Translations under genes and position numbers: made by a program | Part shown: one piece after another, positions 17,971 to 27,796 of the stretch | How positions within the stretch are numbered: the stretch's first letter is position 1 | Layout of the letters: every line of letters starts with the position of its first letter | Notes under the pieces: model-generated | Told to the model about the DNA's origin: nothing | What the model saw: the letters and a program-made list of their open reading frames with translations, nothing else | Databases searched by the model: none | Assembly: GCF_003240565.2 (NCBI RefSeq) | Contig: NZ_CP117255.1 | Coordinates: 3,600,409-3,664,408 of the forward strand | Direction: 5' to 3' | From: Rhizobium tumorigenes | GTDB lineage: Bacteria; Pseudomonadota; Alphaproteobacteria; Rhizobiales; Rhizobiaceae | Length of the DNA: 64,000 nucleotides

Positions 17971-19882
17971 GGGGATGGTCCTCCGTCAGCCAGAAGGTAT
18001 CGGGCATGTAGATGCCGAGAAAGCATGTCGGGTCGAAGCCGTAGAGCGCCTTTTCAGGCACGTTCTGCAACCGCTTGGAGTGCAGGATGGGCTGCAGGGT
18101 GCCATTGATCAAGCCGATCGAAAAGACCTGCTCGGTATAGATCGCCAGCATTTTTTGCCAGATTTCCGTTCGTTCCTCGAACGACGCTGCGATACCCCAT
18201 TGTGCCAGGAGCTCGTTCAGCTGCGCAGCCTCGGGAACATCGGGGGCAACCCCTTGGCTGCCGCCGGACAGGTAATACATGCCCCAGAGCGGCCATTGAA
18301 GCTGGTCGTCCATCGTGGGGGCCAGTTCGCCGGGGTTCATGTCTGCGGTCGGTACGCCGTTATCCAGCCCGTACCAGATGGACATCATGATACGCCCGCC
18401 CATCGCGCGGCTGCGGAAGATGTCGCGCTGCGAGGAGCGGGTAAAGGCGGCAATGCCGATCTTCCGCCAGTGGTCGGTGACCAGCTCCATCACATCGGTG
18501 TCGAGCGAGCTTTCGCCCGCCGTCTCGACGGTGATTTCCATCGGCCGCCCGTCTGGCAGCAGGCGCAGGCCATCGGCGTTGCGCTTGTCGAGGCCAGCGG
18601 CGTCAAGCAGGGTGTTGGCCTGGGCCGGGTCGTGGTTCACCCACGCCTTGGCGTATTCCGGCTTGAAGAGCGGGCTTTCGGGCAGCACGGTGTCAGCGCT
18701 TTCGGCACCGAGGCCATAGAAAGCCGCCATGTTGATCTCATGGCGGTCGATCGCCATGGACAGCGCCCGGCGTACCCTGACGTCGCGGAAAACATCGCGC
18801 CAGACCTTGTCGGCGCAATTGAGATTTGGCAACAGCGCCACGCGGGAGCCGCGCGCCATTTTCCAGAGGTTTACCTTCACCGGGTAGCGCTTTTCGGCGT
18901 CTTTCAGGAACGCATAATCATCAAAATCGATGCCGGTCGCCTGCAGGTCGCTTTCGCCGGCACCGGTTTTGGCGGCTATGATCGACGACGAACTGACATT
19001 CAAAATGAAGCGGTCGATATAGGGAAGCTGCCGCCCGTTCTCGTCGACACGGTGGAAATACGGGTTGCGCTCGAAAACGAACTGCTCGGCCGGTGGTGCG
19101 GTGGTGTTGTGCCACGGGTCCAGCACCGGCAGGGCCGGATTTTCCGGACGGTATGCTCGACCCATCTTGATGTGCATCTCCTGCCACTTGCGCGCATGAT
19201 TTTCCTTCATGAGCGAAGACAGCCTGATCTCGTCCTGGTATTTCTTGTGGAACTGCTTGAGGTAGTGAGCGGGGCCGGCAAGCACCAGCGGCTGCGGGGC
19301 AGCGATGATCGGCAGGAAGTTGGGGTTCGGCTTGTCCCAGGAGTAACGCACCGTCAGGGAATCGATCACCTCGAACTTCGGCAGGCTGCCATGCGGCCTC
19401 AGTTCCAGAGCACCGCCGCCCGGAGTGAGCTGCTTGTTGAGGATGACGTCTTCCCACCAGTAGCGAAAATCGTCGACGGTGAACGGCGCGCCATCCGACC
19501 ATTTATGGCCGGGCCGGAGGTGGAAGGTGAAGACCCGGTCGTCTTCGATGTCGTAGGATTCGAGGATGTCCGGCTGCATCTGCAACTTCTGGTCATAGCC
19601 GATCAGTCGCGCATAGCCGTAGATCGTCATGAACCGGAGATCGCTCTGCCCGCCGATGATGGTCCGCACCGAGCCTCCATATTGGCCGGGCTGGCGCCCC
19701 ATCGCCTTTAGCTGGATGACCCTAGGGCGGTCCGGCAGGCGGTCGGCCATAGCTGGCATCTGGGCTGCATCGAGCCAAGGCCGAAGATATTCCGGCTCGA
19801 TATCGCGATCTGCAGCGCGCGCCGAAAACGCCGGCAGCATGGTCGATGCGATTGCACCAAGGAACGTCCGACGGGTTACCAC
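17963..19882 (-). CDS. ABC importer substrate-binding protein, family 5, Tat-type signal
   Basis: Periplasmic binding protein of 639 residues that would capture the solute for the adjacent permeases. It starts at GTG 19882, overlapping the ATPase stop by 7 bases. The N-terminus carries [11 protein letters not shown], a twin-arginine (Tat) pattern, followed by a hydrophobic stretch ending ARA. Family 5 features include FTFHLRPGHKWSDGAPFTVDDFRYWWED (about 112-140) and DVRVRRALSMAIDRHEIN. It is larger than the usual 500-550-residue peptide-binding proteins and is closer in size to YejA-type proteins. An export route by Tat would mean that it folds in the cytoplasm. The ligand is unknown. Confidence 0.9.
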   Translation of the reverse strand: MVTRRTFLGAIASTMLPAFSARAADRDIEPEYLRPWLDAAQMPAMADRLPDRPRVIQLKAMGRQPGQYGGSVRTIIGGQSDLRFMTIYGYARLIGYDQKLQMQPDILESYDIEDDRVFTFHLRPGHKWSDGAPFTVDDFRYWWEDVILNKQLTPGGGALELRPHGSLPKFEVIDSLTVRYSWDKPNPNFLPIIAAPQPLVLAGPAHYLKQFHKKYQDEIRLSSLMKENHARKWQEMHIKMGRAYRPENPALPVLDPWHNTTAPPAEQFVFERNPYFHRVDENGRQLPYIDRFILNVSSSSIIAAKTGAGESDLQATGIDFDDYAFLKDAEKRYPVKVNLWKMARGSRVALLPNLNCADKVWRDVFRDVRVRRALSMAIDRHEINMAAFYGLGAESADTVLPESPLFKPEYAKAWVNHDPAQANTLLDAAGLDKRNADGLRLLPDGRPMEITVETAGESSLDTDVMELVTDHWRKIGIAAFTRSSQRDIFRSRAMGGRIMMSIWYGLDNGVPTADMNPGELAPTMDDQLQWPLWGMYYLSGGSQGVAPDVPEAAQLNELLAQWGIAASFEERTEIWQKMLAIYTEQVFSIGLINGTLQPILHSKRLQNVPEKALYGFDPTCFLGIYMPDTFWLTEDHPRA

Positions 19883-21762
19883 GTGCGCAATTCCTGGATG
19901 TTGGCGTCGCGATGGGCGCGGACGAAATGGCCATCGCCGAGATCTGCGTAGGCAAGTTCCTCGCCTTCGGCCTCAGCGAAATTAGGCCCCCAGTCCCGCT
20001 TCGAACTCGGGCCGACTGCTTGCAGCCCGGCAAAATCCAGAGGACGGTCGAGGTCGGGGAAGGGGACAGCGGACAGCAGCGAACGGGTATAGGGATGCAC
20101 CGGATCGCGCAGGATGATGCCCCTGGGCGCAATCTCGACGATGCGTCCGCGATACATCACGGCAATGCGGTCGGCCATGTAATCGACGACGGCCAGATTG
20201 TGCGAGATGAATAGGTAGGTGAGCCCGAGTTCCTTCTGCAGGTCCTTCAGCAGGTTGAGAATCTGCGCCTGCACGGAAACATCGAGCGCCGAGACCGGCT
20301 CGTCCAGGATCAGCAGCTTCGGACCGAGTGCCAGTGCCCGGGCGATGCCGATACGCTGGCGCTGCCCGCCGGAAAAGCTGTGTGGATAGCGGCTGAGGTA
20401 GCGTTCGTCGAGGCCGATCGCGCGCATCAGCGCCGAGACTTTCTGCTTCCGGTCGGCGCTGTCGCCGCGACCGTGTATTTCCAGAGGCTCGCTGAGAATG
20501 TTGCGCACGGTCATGCGCGGCGAAAGCGACGAAACCGGATCCTGGAACACCATCTGGATGTTGGTGCGCATTTCCATCAGTTCGTCGCCGCTCACGGACA
20601 GCACGTCGACGTCGCCGTGGCCGTCGTTGAAAACGACAGTACCGCTGTCCGGCTGCACGGCGCGCATCAATATCTTGCTGACGGTGGTCTTGCCGCAGCC
20701 GCTTTCGCCGACCAGTCCGAGGCACTCGCCGCGACGAATGTCGAAGCTGACATTGTCGACAGCACGCATCTCGGAACCGCTACCCCTGTCGAAAAGGCCG
20801 CGTTTCTTGGTCTTGTAGGTCTTGGCAAGATTGCGCACCGTCAGCAGCACTTCCGGCCCTGCGGGCTCGCTCTTGCGCTTTGAGGAGAATGTATCGATGT
20901 TGACAGGCACGTCGCGCAGTGATTTCAACCGCTCGCCGGGCTTCATGTCGAAATGCGGTACGGCAGACATCAGCCCCTTCAGATAGGGATGTTGCGGGTT
21001 CCTGAAGATTGTCTCCACGGGACCGGCCTCCATCACCTCGCCGTGGTAAATGACTACAACCTCGTCGGCCATGTTTGCGACCACGCCGAGATCGTGGGTG
21101 ATCAGCAGCATCGCCATCTGCATCTTGCTCTGCAGATCGCGCAGCAGGGTAAGGATTTGTGCCTGGATGGTCACATCGAGGGCCGTCGTCGGCTCGTCTG
21201 CGATCAGCAGCGCCGGGCTGCAGATCAGCGCCATGGCGATCATTGCGCGCTGGCGCATGCCGCCGGAAAGCTCGAACGGATACATGTTGAAGGTGCGCTT
21301 TGGATCCTGAAAGCCCACCAGCTCCAGCATTTCTTCGGTCTTGCGGCGCTGCTCTTCTTTGGTCGCAGTGCTGTGGATGCGAAGCGCTTCGCTGATCTGG
21401 TTGCCGACAGTGTGAAGCGGCGACAACGACGTCATCGGCTCCTGAAAAATGGTCGCCATCCTCCCGCCACGCAGCGCCCGCATGGGAGCACTGTCGCGAG
21501 ACAGGCTCAAAATGTCGGTGGTGAGGCCGTTTTTTGGGTCGGTGAACAAGATGCTGCCGGAGGCTGTAGCAGGCGTGGGCAAAATGCCCATGATTGCCTG
21601 GCTTATGATCGACTTTCCGGATCCGGATTCGCCCACCAAGGCGGTCACCTTGCCCGGCAAGATCCGGAGGCTGGCGCCTTTGACGACGGACAGCCTATCG
21701 CCATAGAGCGAAAAGGACACGTCGAGATTTTCGATACGCAGCAAGTCCGTCTCAGGCGCCAT
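19876..21762 (-). CDS. ABC importer ATPase with two fused nucleotide-binding domains (DppD-DppF/YejF type)
   Basis: 628 residues containing two complete ATPase domains that energise the importer. Domain 1 has Walker A GESGSGKS, signature [10 protein letters not shown], Walker [13 protein letters not shown] and H-loop THD. Domain 2 has [35 protein letters not shown] and SHN. Each ends in the peptide-transporter tail motif [12 protein letters not shown] or [12 protein letters not shown]. Start ATG 21762 ([13 protein letters not shown]) begins right at the domain; a GTG at 21807 would add 15 residues. It is the first gene of the operon. Fusion of the two ATPases and the presence of a large binding protein both recall the YejABEF system, although the gene order differs. 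Confidence 0.92.
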   Translation of the reverse strand: MAPETDLLRIENLDVSFSLYGDRLSVVKGASLRILPGKVTALVGESGSGKSIISQAIMGILPTPATASGSILFTDPKNGLTTDILSLSRDSAPMRALRGGRMATIFQEPMTSLSPLHTVGNQISEALRIHSTATKEEQRRKTEEMLELVGFQDPKRTFNMYPFELSGGMRQRAMIAMALICSPALLIADEPTTALDVTIQAQILTLLRDLQSKMQMAMLLITHDLGVVANMADEVVVIYHGEVMEAGPVETIFRNPQHPYLKGLMSAVPHFDMKPGERLKSLRDVPVNIDTFSSKRKSEPAGPEVLLTVRNLAKTYKTKKRGLFDRGSGSEMRAVDNVSFDIRRGECLGLVGESGCGKTTVSKILMRAVQPDSGTVVFNDGHGDVDVLSVSGDELMEMRTNIQMVFQDPVSSLSPRMTVRNILSEPLEIHGRGDSADRKQKVSALMRAIGLDERYLSRYPHSFSGGQRQRIGIARALALGPKLLILDEPVSALDVSVQAQILNLLKDLQKELGLTYLFISHNLAVVDYMADRIAVMYRGRIVEIAPRGIILRDPVHPYTRSLLSAVPFPDLDRPLDFAGLQAVGPSSKRDWGPNFAEAEGEELAYADLGDGHFVRAHRDANIQELRTW

Positions 21763-21916
21763 GCAAAAAGAATTTCCCCGTATCACCTGTGACCCGCGCC
21801 GGCACACTAACGTAGGCTATAACGGGTGTCCAGTTAGCCGGTTCCAGTCTCCTGACAGAAATCTGGTTCGTCTTCAGATACCTATCGGAATGGCGCGAAG
21901 GAGCTTATGCTTGGCT

Positions 21917-23257
21917 CTACTGGACGATTTTTCCGGGTTGCCGCCGGATATCCTGTTTCTTGGCGTCACGATGCAGAAGAATGACTTGCTCTGCCTCGGA
22001 TAACCCGTCCGTCGCGGCATCGTAGAAAACATCTTGATCACCCTGCGATGTAACGACAGGCTTCGGATGAAGTACAGTCAGTTTCTGGCCTACGCCGCGA
22101 AGCTTTTCTTCGCCAAGCGTTACCCAATCGCCGCCGCTATAGCCAACGAATGCCTTGCTGGCGACCACTTCGCGGGAATACTTCTTGGTCAGCGACTGCA
22201 GTCGTTGTACTTCGTTGACGGCAGAGCCGAACGCGGAGAACGTCAGCCGGTCCCTGAGGCCGACATTGCCGAACATAACATTGCCGACATGCAAGCCGAT
22301 GCCATAGCGGATCGGGTTTAGCTTTCGAGACAGGCGATCTTCGTTCAGTTGCGCGACACGCATCTGCGCCTGCGCGACCGCAGCAAGCGCTGCCCGGCAG
22401 GCAACCTTGGACGGGTCCCTGTGCCTGTCGCAGGGATACACCGCCAGAAATCCGTCCCCGAGGAAACTCATGATTTCGCCGCCGTTCCGATTGAACGGCG
22501 CGGCTATCGCGTCGAAGAACGCGTTCAGCGTGTCGATATACGCCTGGCGCCCCTCTTTCTCGGCAAATACCGTCGATTGACGCATGTCTCCCATCACCAA
22601 AGCCGCACGAATGGTCTCGCCGTCGCCGCGCCGGATCTGGCCGTTCAGCACGCGTCTGCCCGCATCGCCTCCGAGATAGGTGGTCAGCATATTGTTGGCG
22701 AGCTTGCCGAGCACCGCCATCTTGGCTGCCAGCGCCAGATGGTTTTGCATCCGCAGCAGGGCGCCGATCATCTCTTCGCTGAAGCCGCTGGCGCCGTCCG
22801 TTGCCCACGAACCCATCATGCCTTGCGCCGAGCCGTCGCCGAACGTCTGCACGAAGGCTATGTAGTCGGTAACTTTCTCCTTGCGGAGTTCCTCGAATAT
22901 CGGGAAGTCGAGCGGCCCGTCGCCGTCGATGCGGCGGCGCATGTAGTCGAGATTGCTGGTCAGCAGATGGTAATAGGGGCTTTGCAGGAACCGCTCCGGC
23001 TTTTCGCCGGAATGGCGATAGCCTTCGATCGTCAGCCCGCTTGCGCGACGCCAGGTGAAGCCCAGCGCATCGTAAAGTGGATGCAGCATCGAAAACGTCA
23101 GATGCACACGGGCAATCGGCAGGCCGGATGCGGAAATACGGTCGCAGAAACCGCGCACGACGTTCTCGAGGTTTTCACCCGTCAGCGCCGCTTGCGTCAG
23201 CCACTCCGCCACCTTGTCGAGAAAAATGTCGGAGACGCTGGAAAAGGAGTTCGTCAT
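21917..23257 (-). CDS. Class III adenylate/guanylate cyclase, soluble
   Basis: Nucleotide cyclase of 446 residues from ATG 23257. The N-terminal 200 residues are a sensor-like domain of the type common in rhizobial cyclases, with no membrane segment. The cyclase domain shows both metal-binding Asp residues (MGDMRQST, D224; SFLGDGFLAVY, D268) and the transition-state Asn and Arg (NEVQR, N348 and R352). The substrate-specifying Lys expected four residues before the second Asp is Ser 264, and the position before VN that is usually Asp or Thr is Ser. The core machinery is present, but base preference or activity may be atypical. A DUF3095 gene lies just upstream on the same strand. Confidence 0.86.
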   Translation of the reverse strand: MTNSFSSVSDIFLDKVAEWLTQAALTGENLENVVRGFCDRISASGLPIARVHLTFSMLHPLYDALGFTWRRASGLTIEGYRHSGEKPERFLQSPYYHLLTSNLDYMRRRIDGDGPLDFPIFEELRKEKVTDYIAFVQTFGDGSAQGMMGSWATDGASGFSEEMIGALLRMQNHLALAAKMAVLGKLANNMLTTYLGGDAGRRVLNGQIRRGDGETIRAALVMGDMRQSTVFAEKEGRQAYIDTLNAFFDAIAAPFNRNGGEIMSFLGDGFLAVYPCDRHRDPSKVACRAALAAVAQAQMRVAQLNEDRLSRKLNPIRYGIGLHVGNVMFGNVGLRDRLTFSAFGSAVNEVQRLQSLTKKYSREVVASKAFVGYSGGDWVTLGEEKLRGVGQKLTVLHPKPVVTSQGDQDVFYDAATDGLSEAEQVILLHRDAKKQDIRRQPGKIVQ

Positions 23258-23424
23258 GCAACCGGTTCTCTGGATTGGCGTCAGCTGCCCAGTCGGAAGG
23301 CGCAACTGCTACCCAGGCAGATAAGAACATTTCAGAGTGAGGCAATGGGCATGGCAACGTCCGTCGCGTAAAACGCAGTTCCACCGGACGAACAGCGTCA
23401 GGCCGGGCCCGGTGCGAGAGCCGA

Positions 23425-24606
23425 CTAGCCTCCAGCTGGCATCTCAGCCCCAGACTGCTGCTTGGCACGAAGATCCGCGGCAGCCATTGCGTAGCCGCCA
23501 TTGGCGCCATCGATGAAATGCATGTGGTCGCGCGACAGGGGCGTTGGCACGAAGCAGGTCATCAGGGCCGAGGCCTGCCGGTGCAATCCGTAGCGGCATA
23601 TGCCCGCGGCTTCCGCTTCCTTCAGGATTTGCCCCAGTCGTGCGAGGCGGTCGGCATCGAGGTCGATCGTCATTTTCAGGCCGTCGTCGAATTTCCGGAA
23701 GTCGGAATTGGCCGCGACGTCCTGCTTGTAACGGCGTGCATTGAAGGACCCGAGTGTCAGCCGAAGCTTATGCAGGGCGATGGTCAGGCTGATTTGTGCG
23801 GCGATGGCAAGTTTGCGGCGCAATATCCGTCCGTCCAAGGCGGTCGCGCGCGCTTCGTCCGCTACCCCGCCAAGCGCGAGACCGAGGTTGGGGCCGTCGA
23901 CGGGCACCGGATGGCCGTCGCGACCTTGCTCGGCGACGATCGCAATGATGCCAGCCACAAGGCTCTGGAACTCCCGGCCATGGCCGCGCGCATCCGGCAC
24001 CGCGATGACGGAGACGATTTCCCCGTTGCGCGCCTCGATCGGGTTCCAGCGACAGGAGAGACCTGTAAGGTCCGGACGCATCTGGGTCTGGTCGGCTTCG
24101 ACACCGTAGTTACCGGTCTTCATCTGCGCCTCGGCCCAAGTGGTGCCGCCGCCGGCAAACATGGCGTATGAGACGAAATCCGTTGGGCTGAAGCGCGCCA
24201 CCCTAACGTCCATTCCCTGTGCCCTGATGTCGGCCATCGGCACGAGCGCGCATCGCAGGCTCAGGTGCAGGTCGGCGGCCACGAAGGACTGCACAGAGGC
24301 CAGCGCCTGGCGTGTGCGCTCGAGGCCGGCAGACGGAATGGCAATGCACGCCCCGTCTCCGCCGAAGACGAAAGGATAGTCGGCGCGTCCGAGTGCGTTG
24401 AGAACGGCGGAGATAACGCTGGCACCGGCCATGTTGACGGCCTTGTAGCGACCGGCTGCAATCGCTTCCGTCGAAGAAACGATATCGGCCAGCGCCAAGT
24501 ACCAGTCGTCGGGTAGGGGACTATAGTTGCCGTCGTCCGTCACCCCTTCGAAACGGGTGAAAACCGGCAGGGCACTGAAGAACGCATCATGTGTCAAATC
24601 GTCCAT
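23425..24606 (-). CDS. DUF3095 protein, nucleotide-cyclase-like fold
   Basis: 393-residue soluble protein of unknown function that matches the DUF3095 family as I know it. It has two stretches resembling class III cyclase metal sites: LALADIVSSTEAI with Asp 41, and YPFVFGGDGACIAIP with GGDG at 82-85. This suggests a cyclase or GGDEF-like fold that binds a nucleotide, though the later Asn and Arg motifs are not recognisable. The gene lies 168 bases upstream of a cyclase gene on the same strand and may act with it. Start ATG 24606 (MDDLTHDAFFSALP) is the only reasonable choice. Confidence 0.8.
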   Translation of the reverse strand: MDDLTHDAFFSALPVFTRFEGVTDDGNYSPLPDDWYLALADIVSSTEAIAAGRYKAVNMAGASVISAVLNALGRADYPFVFGGDGACIAIPSAGLERTRQALASVQSFVAADLHLSLRCALVPMADIRAQGMDVRVARFSPTDFVSYAMFAGGGTTWAEAQMKTGNYGVEADQTQMRPDLTGLSCRWNPIEARNGEIVSVIAVPDARGHGREFQSLVAGIIAIVAEQGRDGHPVPVDGPNLGLALGGVADEARATALDGRILRRKLAIAAQISLTIALHKLRLTLGSFNARRYKQDVAANSDFRKFDDGLKMTIDLDADRLARLGQILKEAEAAGICRYGLHRQASALMTCFVPTPLSRDHMHFIDGANGGYAMAAADLRAKQQSGAEMPAGG

Positions 24607-24762
24607 AATCCATCCCTACCATATCCCTTTATGTTGAACGAGTGCAGTGACGGATGAGTTGCACGCGGCGCGACAGATCGAAAACGCAGTTGCCCTGTCG
24701 ACGGGGCCTTCCTGACCTGCTAGGCGGACGAACCCAATTGCCAATCCTGGAAATTCCCGACC

Positions 24763-25242
24763 ATGAGCCGCCTTGACAGCTTCATTCGACGCCTGAGCGC
24801 CCAGCGCGATATCCTCGATCATCTTACCAGAGATATCGCCGCTCTCGAAGGCCCGATCCTCGAATTGGGATTGGGCAACGGGCGCACCTTCGATCACCTG
24901 AGGGAGCGTTTCCCGGGTCGTCGCATCATTGCCTTCGACCGCGCCGCCAACGCCTCCGCCCATTCGATGCCGGCGCCGGAAGATCTGGTGCTCGGCGAAA
25001 TCCAGCAGACGGCCCAGGCATTTCTCGGTGTCGATGCGGCACTCGCCCATGCCGATATCGGTACCGGCTACCCAGACCGGGACGAGATCACGCTGCGTTG
25101 GCTGCCGCAGTTGATGGCCGGTGTGTTGAGGTCCGGTGGCGTGGCAGCCAGCGGCCTGCCGCTTGTCCACGCCGAACTGCAGCCGCTTCCGCTGCCGGAC
25201 GGCATTCATGAGGATCGCTATTTCATCTATCGCCGCAGATAA
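24763..25242 (+). CDS. Class I SAM-dependent methyltransferase
   Basis: Small methyltransferase of 159 residues, acceptor unknown. The SAM-binding motif I is GPILELGLGNGRTFDHLRERF (about 30-50), followed by RIIAFDRA, the acidic strand-2 end, and DAALAHADIGTG further on. It lacks extra domains. It converges with the FkbM-type gene, their stop codons being only 3 bases apart, leaving no room for a terminator. No clear ribosome binding site is present before the ATG, so the start is chosen on protein grounds. Confidence 0.8.
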   Translation: MSRLDSFIRRLSAQRDILDHLTRDIAALEGPILELGLGNGRTFDHLRERFPGRRIIAFDRAANASAHSMPAPEDLVLGEIQQTAQAFLGVDAALAHADIGTGYPDRDEITLRWLPQLMAGVLRSGGVAASGLPLVHAELQPLPLPDGIHEDRYFIYRRR

Positions 25243-25245
25243 GCC

Positions 25246-26124
25246 TCAGCCGTAAAAGAGCACGTCGAACTGTTCGCCGGTAACCGGCAGCTCATCGACC
25301 TGCATGTCGATCTGCCGGTCTTCGCTGAAGACGATGCAGGTCTGGTAGAAGCCGGCCAGCTGCCGCTTGAATTCTGCAGCCTGCTCCGGCCCGTAGAATG
25401 CTGGCGTGAACTCCATGTAGAGCGGCACGCGACGGGCCATCAGCGCGTGCATCGAGCGACACGCCACGGGCTCGTAGCCCTCGATATCCATCCAGATCAG
25501 CCCGACCTGACTAACCGCCACGCCGGCCTCTTCGAGAATCTGCGCCACCGGCTTGACCGGCACCGAGATTTTCAAGGACCCGCCGGCCTTGCTCAGGGCG
25601 CTGCTTTTGCCATGGTTGCTGTGGTGCTGGAAGAATTCGAGGTTGCCCGTACGATCCCCTGCGGCGCAATTGACAAGCGTGACGCGTTCGTCGAGCTGGT
25701 TCTGCCTGATATTGCAGCTGAGCAGCCTGACATTGCGCGGGTCCGGCTCGACCGTCACGATCCGGCGATAGGCCTGGCTCAGGGCAAAATAGATGGTCTG
25801 CGTGCCGATATTTCCGCCCAGCTCGAGCAGCACATCGCCGCGGCGCTGCAATCCGCGTTCGCGCAATACAGCCAGCAGGCGGTCGACATGGTCGCGCTCG
25901 AAATGTCCCTTCCGGAACACCTTGCGACCGATATAGTCCGATGGCGAAACGCTCATGATGTGATCGCCGCAGTCTACCGTCAGCGTCAAAACCCGCGGCC
26001 CTATCCCGCCGATCAGCAGCTTGCGGCCGAACGGCATGTCGAATATGCGCGTCGCCAGACGGTCGCGCAGCTTGCGCAGGCGTCGCTTGTAGTTTTTGCT
26101 TATCCAAAGGAGAGGGCTCATCAT
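25246..26124 (-). CDS. FkbM-family methyltransferase
   Basis: Predicted SAM-dependent O-methyltransferase of the FkbM type, often acting on sugars or lipids of surface glycans. 292 residues from ATG 26124; a second ATG at 26121 directly follows, with GGGAAGG just upstream. Features: DVLLELGGNIGTQTIYFALS (motif I), IVTVEPDPRNVRLLSCNIRQNQ (motif II), VTLVNCAAGDRTGNLEF and later VGLIWMDIEGYEPVACRSM, which is the FkbM signature. The ORF can be extended upstream into the cyaC gene, but that part is not protein-like. It starts 25 bases after the end of cyaC on the same strand and may be co-transcribed. Confidence 0.85.
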   Translation of the reverse strand: MMSPLLWISKNYKRRLRKLRDRLATRIFDMPFGRKLLIGGIGPRVLTLTVDCGDHIMSVSPSDYIGRKVFRKGHFERDHVDRLLAVLRERGLQRRGDVLLELGGNIGTQTIYFALSQAYRRIVTVEPDPRNVRLLSCNIRQNQLDERVTLVNCAAGDRTGNLEFFQHHSNHGKSSALSKAGGSLKISVPVKPVAQILEEAGVAVSQVGLIWMDIEGYEPVACRSMHALMARRVPLYMEFTPAFYGPEQAAEFKRQLAGFYQTCIVFSEDRQIDMQVDELPVTGEQFDVLFYG

Positions 26125-26149
26125 TGCCTTCCCTACACCGGCCGCCGGC

Positions 26150-27796
26150 TCATGCAAAGCGGCGGCTCTCGCTCTTCGGCACGATATAAACCTGCAGAGG
26201 CTGCGCGCGACCTCGCACGGCGATCTCGCGGCTCTCGATGCCCGCAGTGTCGACGCCGGAGAGCAGCGCGACCGGCTCCGAGAATACAAGCGCGGTCTCG
26301 AACTCCTTCGCAGCGCTCTCGAGCCTGCTTGCGACGTTGACCGTATCGCCGATTGCCGTCAGCGCCTTCACGTTGCCATAGCCCATCGATCCGACAACGG
26401 CTCTCCCGGTGTGGATGCCGATGGCGATCTGCAGGGGCTTGGAGAGTTCATCCGCCAGTTCCGCCGCCAGCTTGTCGATCTCGACGACAATCGCAGCCGC
26501 AGCCTTCAGCGCCTGCCGGCAGGCAACTTCCGGCGTAGTACCAAGCCCGAACAGCGCCATCACGCCATCGCCGATGAACTTGTCGATACGGCCGCCTTGC
26601 TCCTCGATGACGCGCCCGACAATGGAGAAATAGCGGTTGAGCAGGAACACGATGTCGAACGGCAGGCGCGATTCGGTGAGCGTTGTGAAATGGCGGATGT
26701 CGCAGAATAAAACGACGATCTCGCGCTCCCGGCCCGGGCTTGCCGCCTGGCTGAAGGTGGGAATGGCCGTCTCGGCGAGAGGCACCAGCATCGGCACGAC
26801 GGTGACGTTATGGGGCGGGCGCAGCTGGCAGGCGAGCCTGACCTCAGGTGCGGCACCAATCCTGGTCAGGGTTTTCTGCTCAAGGGAATCAGGCGGCGGC
26901 AGGTTTTTGCCACCTTCGATCACCTGGACGCGGCAGGTCGAACATTGCCCCTTGCCGCCACAGATCGAATAATGCGGAATGCCCCCGAGGCGACTGGCTT
27001 CGAGCACGGTAAAGCCACGCGGAACCTCGATGGTCTCTCCGCCGGGATAGCGAATGGTAATCTGGTGCGCCCGCTCGCTCCACCGACGTCTGGCCCGCAG
27101 CAGGAACAGTCCAACGATCGAGACAGCAAGGATTCCGTAGAGCGCTAAGCGGTATGGGACAAGCGCCTCCGACACGCCGCGGGGTGCTGGGCCTGCGACG
27201 CTCGCAGCCTCCCTGGCTCCATAGTAGCCGCCTGGATAGCCATTGGGGACTTCATGGGCGATCTGGTAGGCGATATTGCGGCCCATCGCCGCAAACCCCA
27301 GCAAACCCAGCACTGGCAGTAGGATGGCAAACGCAAGCAGCGCAGGTGCGAGGCGGCTATACCATGAGCGATATCGCAGCCAGAAATGCAGCCCGATGCA
27401 TCCATGCACCCAGACGACGACCAGCGCGATTGCCTGTCGCGCGCCGACATAGGGCGAGTTGACCCAAAGCGACCGTACAGTTGAGTGGTAGGTGTCGGCA
27501 AAGCCGTAGAGACTGTAGACGACCCGGGTGGCGACAACGTGGTCGATCAGTAGCAGCGGCACCAGCAACCCGGTGATAATCTGGAATGCCTCGCCGATAG
27601 GCATCCGGAGCGTCCTGCGGAGATACAGCGCCCGGAACACCAGAAGGACATGGATGACGACCGCACCGTAGAAAAGGCCGGTGCCGATGGGATTGCGCCA
27701 TATCAGCAGGAAGATGAGGCGACCTTTTTCCGCGGCATGGACTGAAATCAGCCCGAGCGCATGGTTGCTGATATGCATCAGCACGAACAGGAACAC
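26150..27796 (-). CDS. cyaC: CyaC-type redox-regulated adenylate cyclase with haem-binding membrane anchor and 2Fe-2S domain
   Basis: Makes cAMP under redox control. Three parts are visible. Residues 1-235 form a six-helix membrane anchor with spaced histidines (H8, H12, H49, H86, H131, H137), the pattern of dihaem succinate-dehydrogenase anchors. Residues 245-340 form a plant-type ferredoxin domain with C279, C285, C288 and C323. The C-terminal class III cyclase has Asp 366, Lys 406 and Asp 410 plus TAIGDTVNVASRLE, all catalytic residues present. This matches Sinorhizobium meliloti CyaC, described as a quinone-responsive dihaem adenylate cyclase. The start is doubtful: GTG 27796 truncates the first helix, and coding-like sequence continues in frame upstream to a stop at 27893, offering only CTG, ATT or ATC starts. 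Confidence 0.88.
   Translation of the reverse strand: MFLFVLMHISNHALGLISVHAAEKGRLIFLLIWRNPIGTGLFYGAVVIHVLLVFRALYLRRTLRMPIGEAFQIITGLLVPLLLIDHVVATRVVYSLYGFADTYHSTVRSLWVNSPYVGARQAIALVVVWVHGCIGLHFWLRYRSWYSRLAPALLAFAILLPVLGLLGFAAMGRNIAYQIAHEVPNGYPGGYYGAREAASVAGPAPRGVSEALVPYRLALYGILAVSIVGLFLLRARRRWSERAHQITIRYPGGETIEVPRGFTVLEASRLGGIPHYSICGGKGQCSTCRVQVIEGGKNLPPPDSLEQKTLTRIGAAPEVRLACQLRPPHNVTVVPMLVPLAETAIPTFSQAASPGREREIVVLFCDIRHFTTLTESRLPFDIVFLLNRYFSIVGRVIEEQGGRIDKFIGDGVMALFGLGTTPEVACRQALKAAAAIVVEIDKLAAELADELSKPLQIAIGIHTGRAVVGSMGYGNVKALTAIGDTVNVASRLESAAKEFETALVFSEPVALLSGVDTAGIESREIAVRGRAQPLQVYIVPKSESRRFA

Noticed and set aside
23356..23382. GGAAC-like stress promoter before the cyclase at 21917 (minus strand)
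   Set aside because: The spacer to CGTT is 18 bases, unlike the uniform 16 bases before the NGTT seen in the other five.
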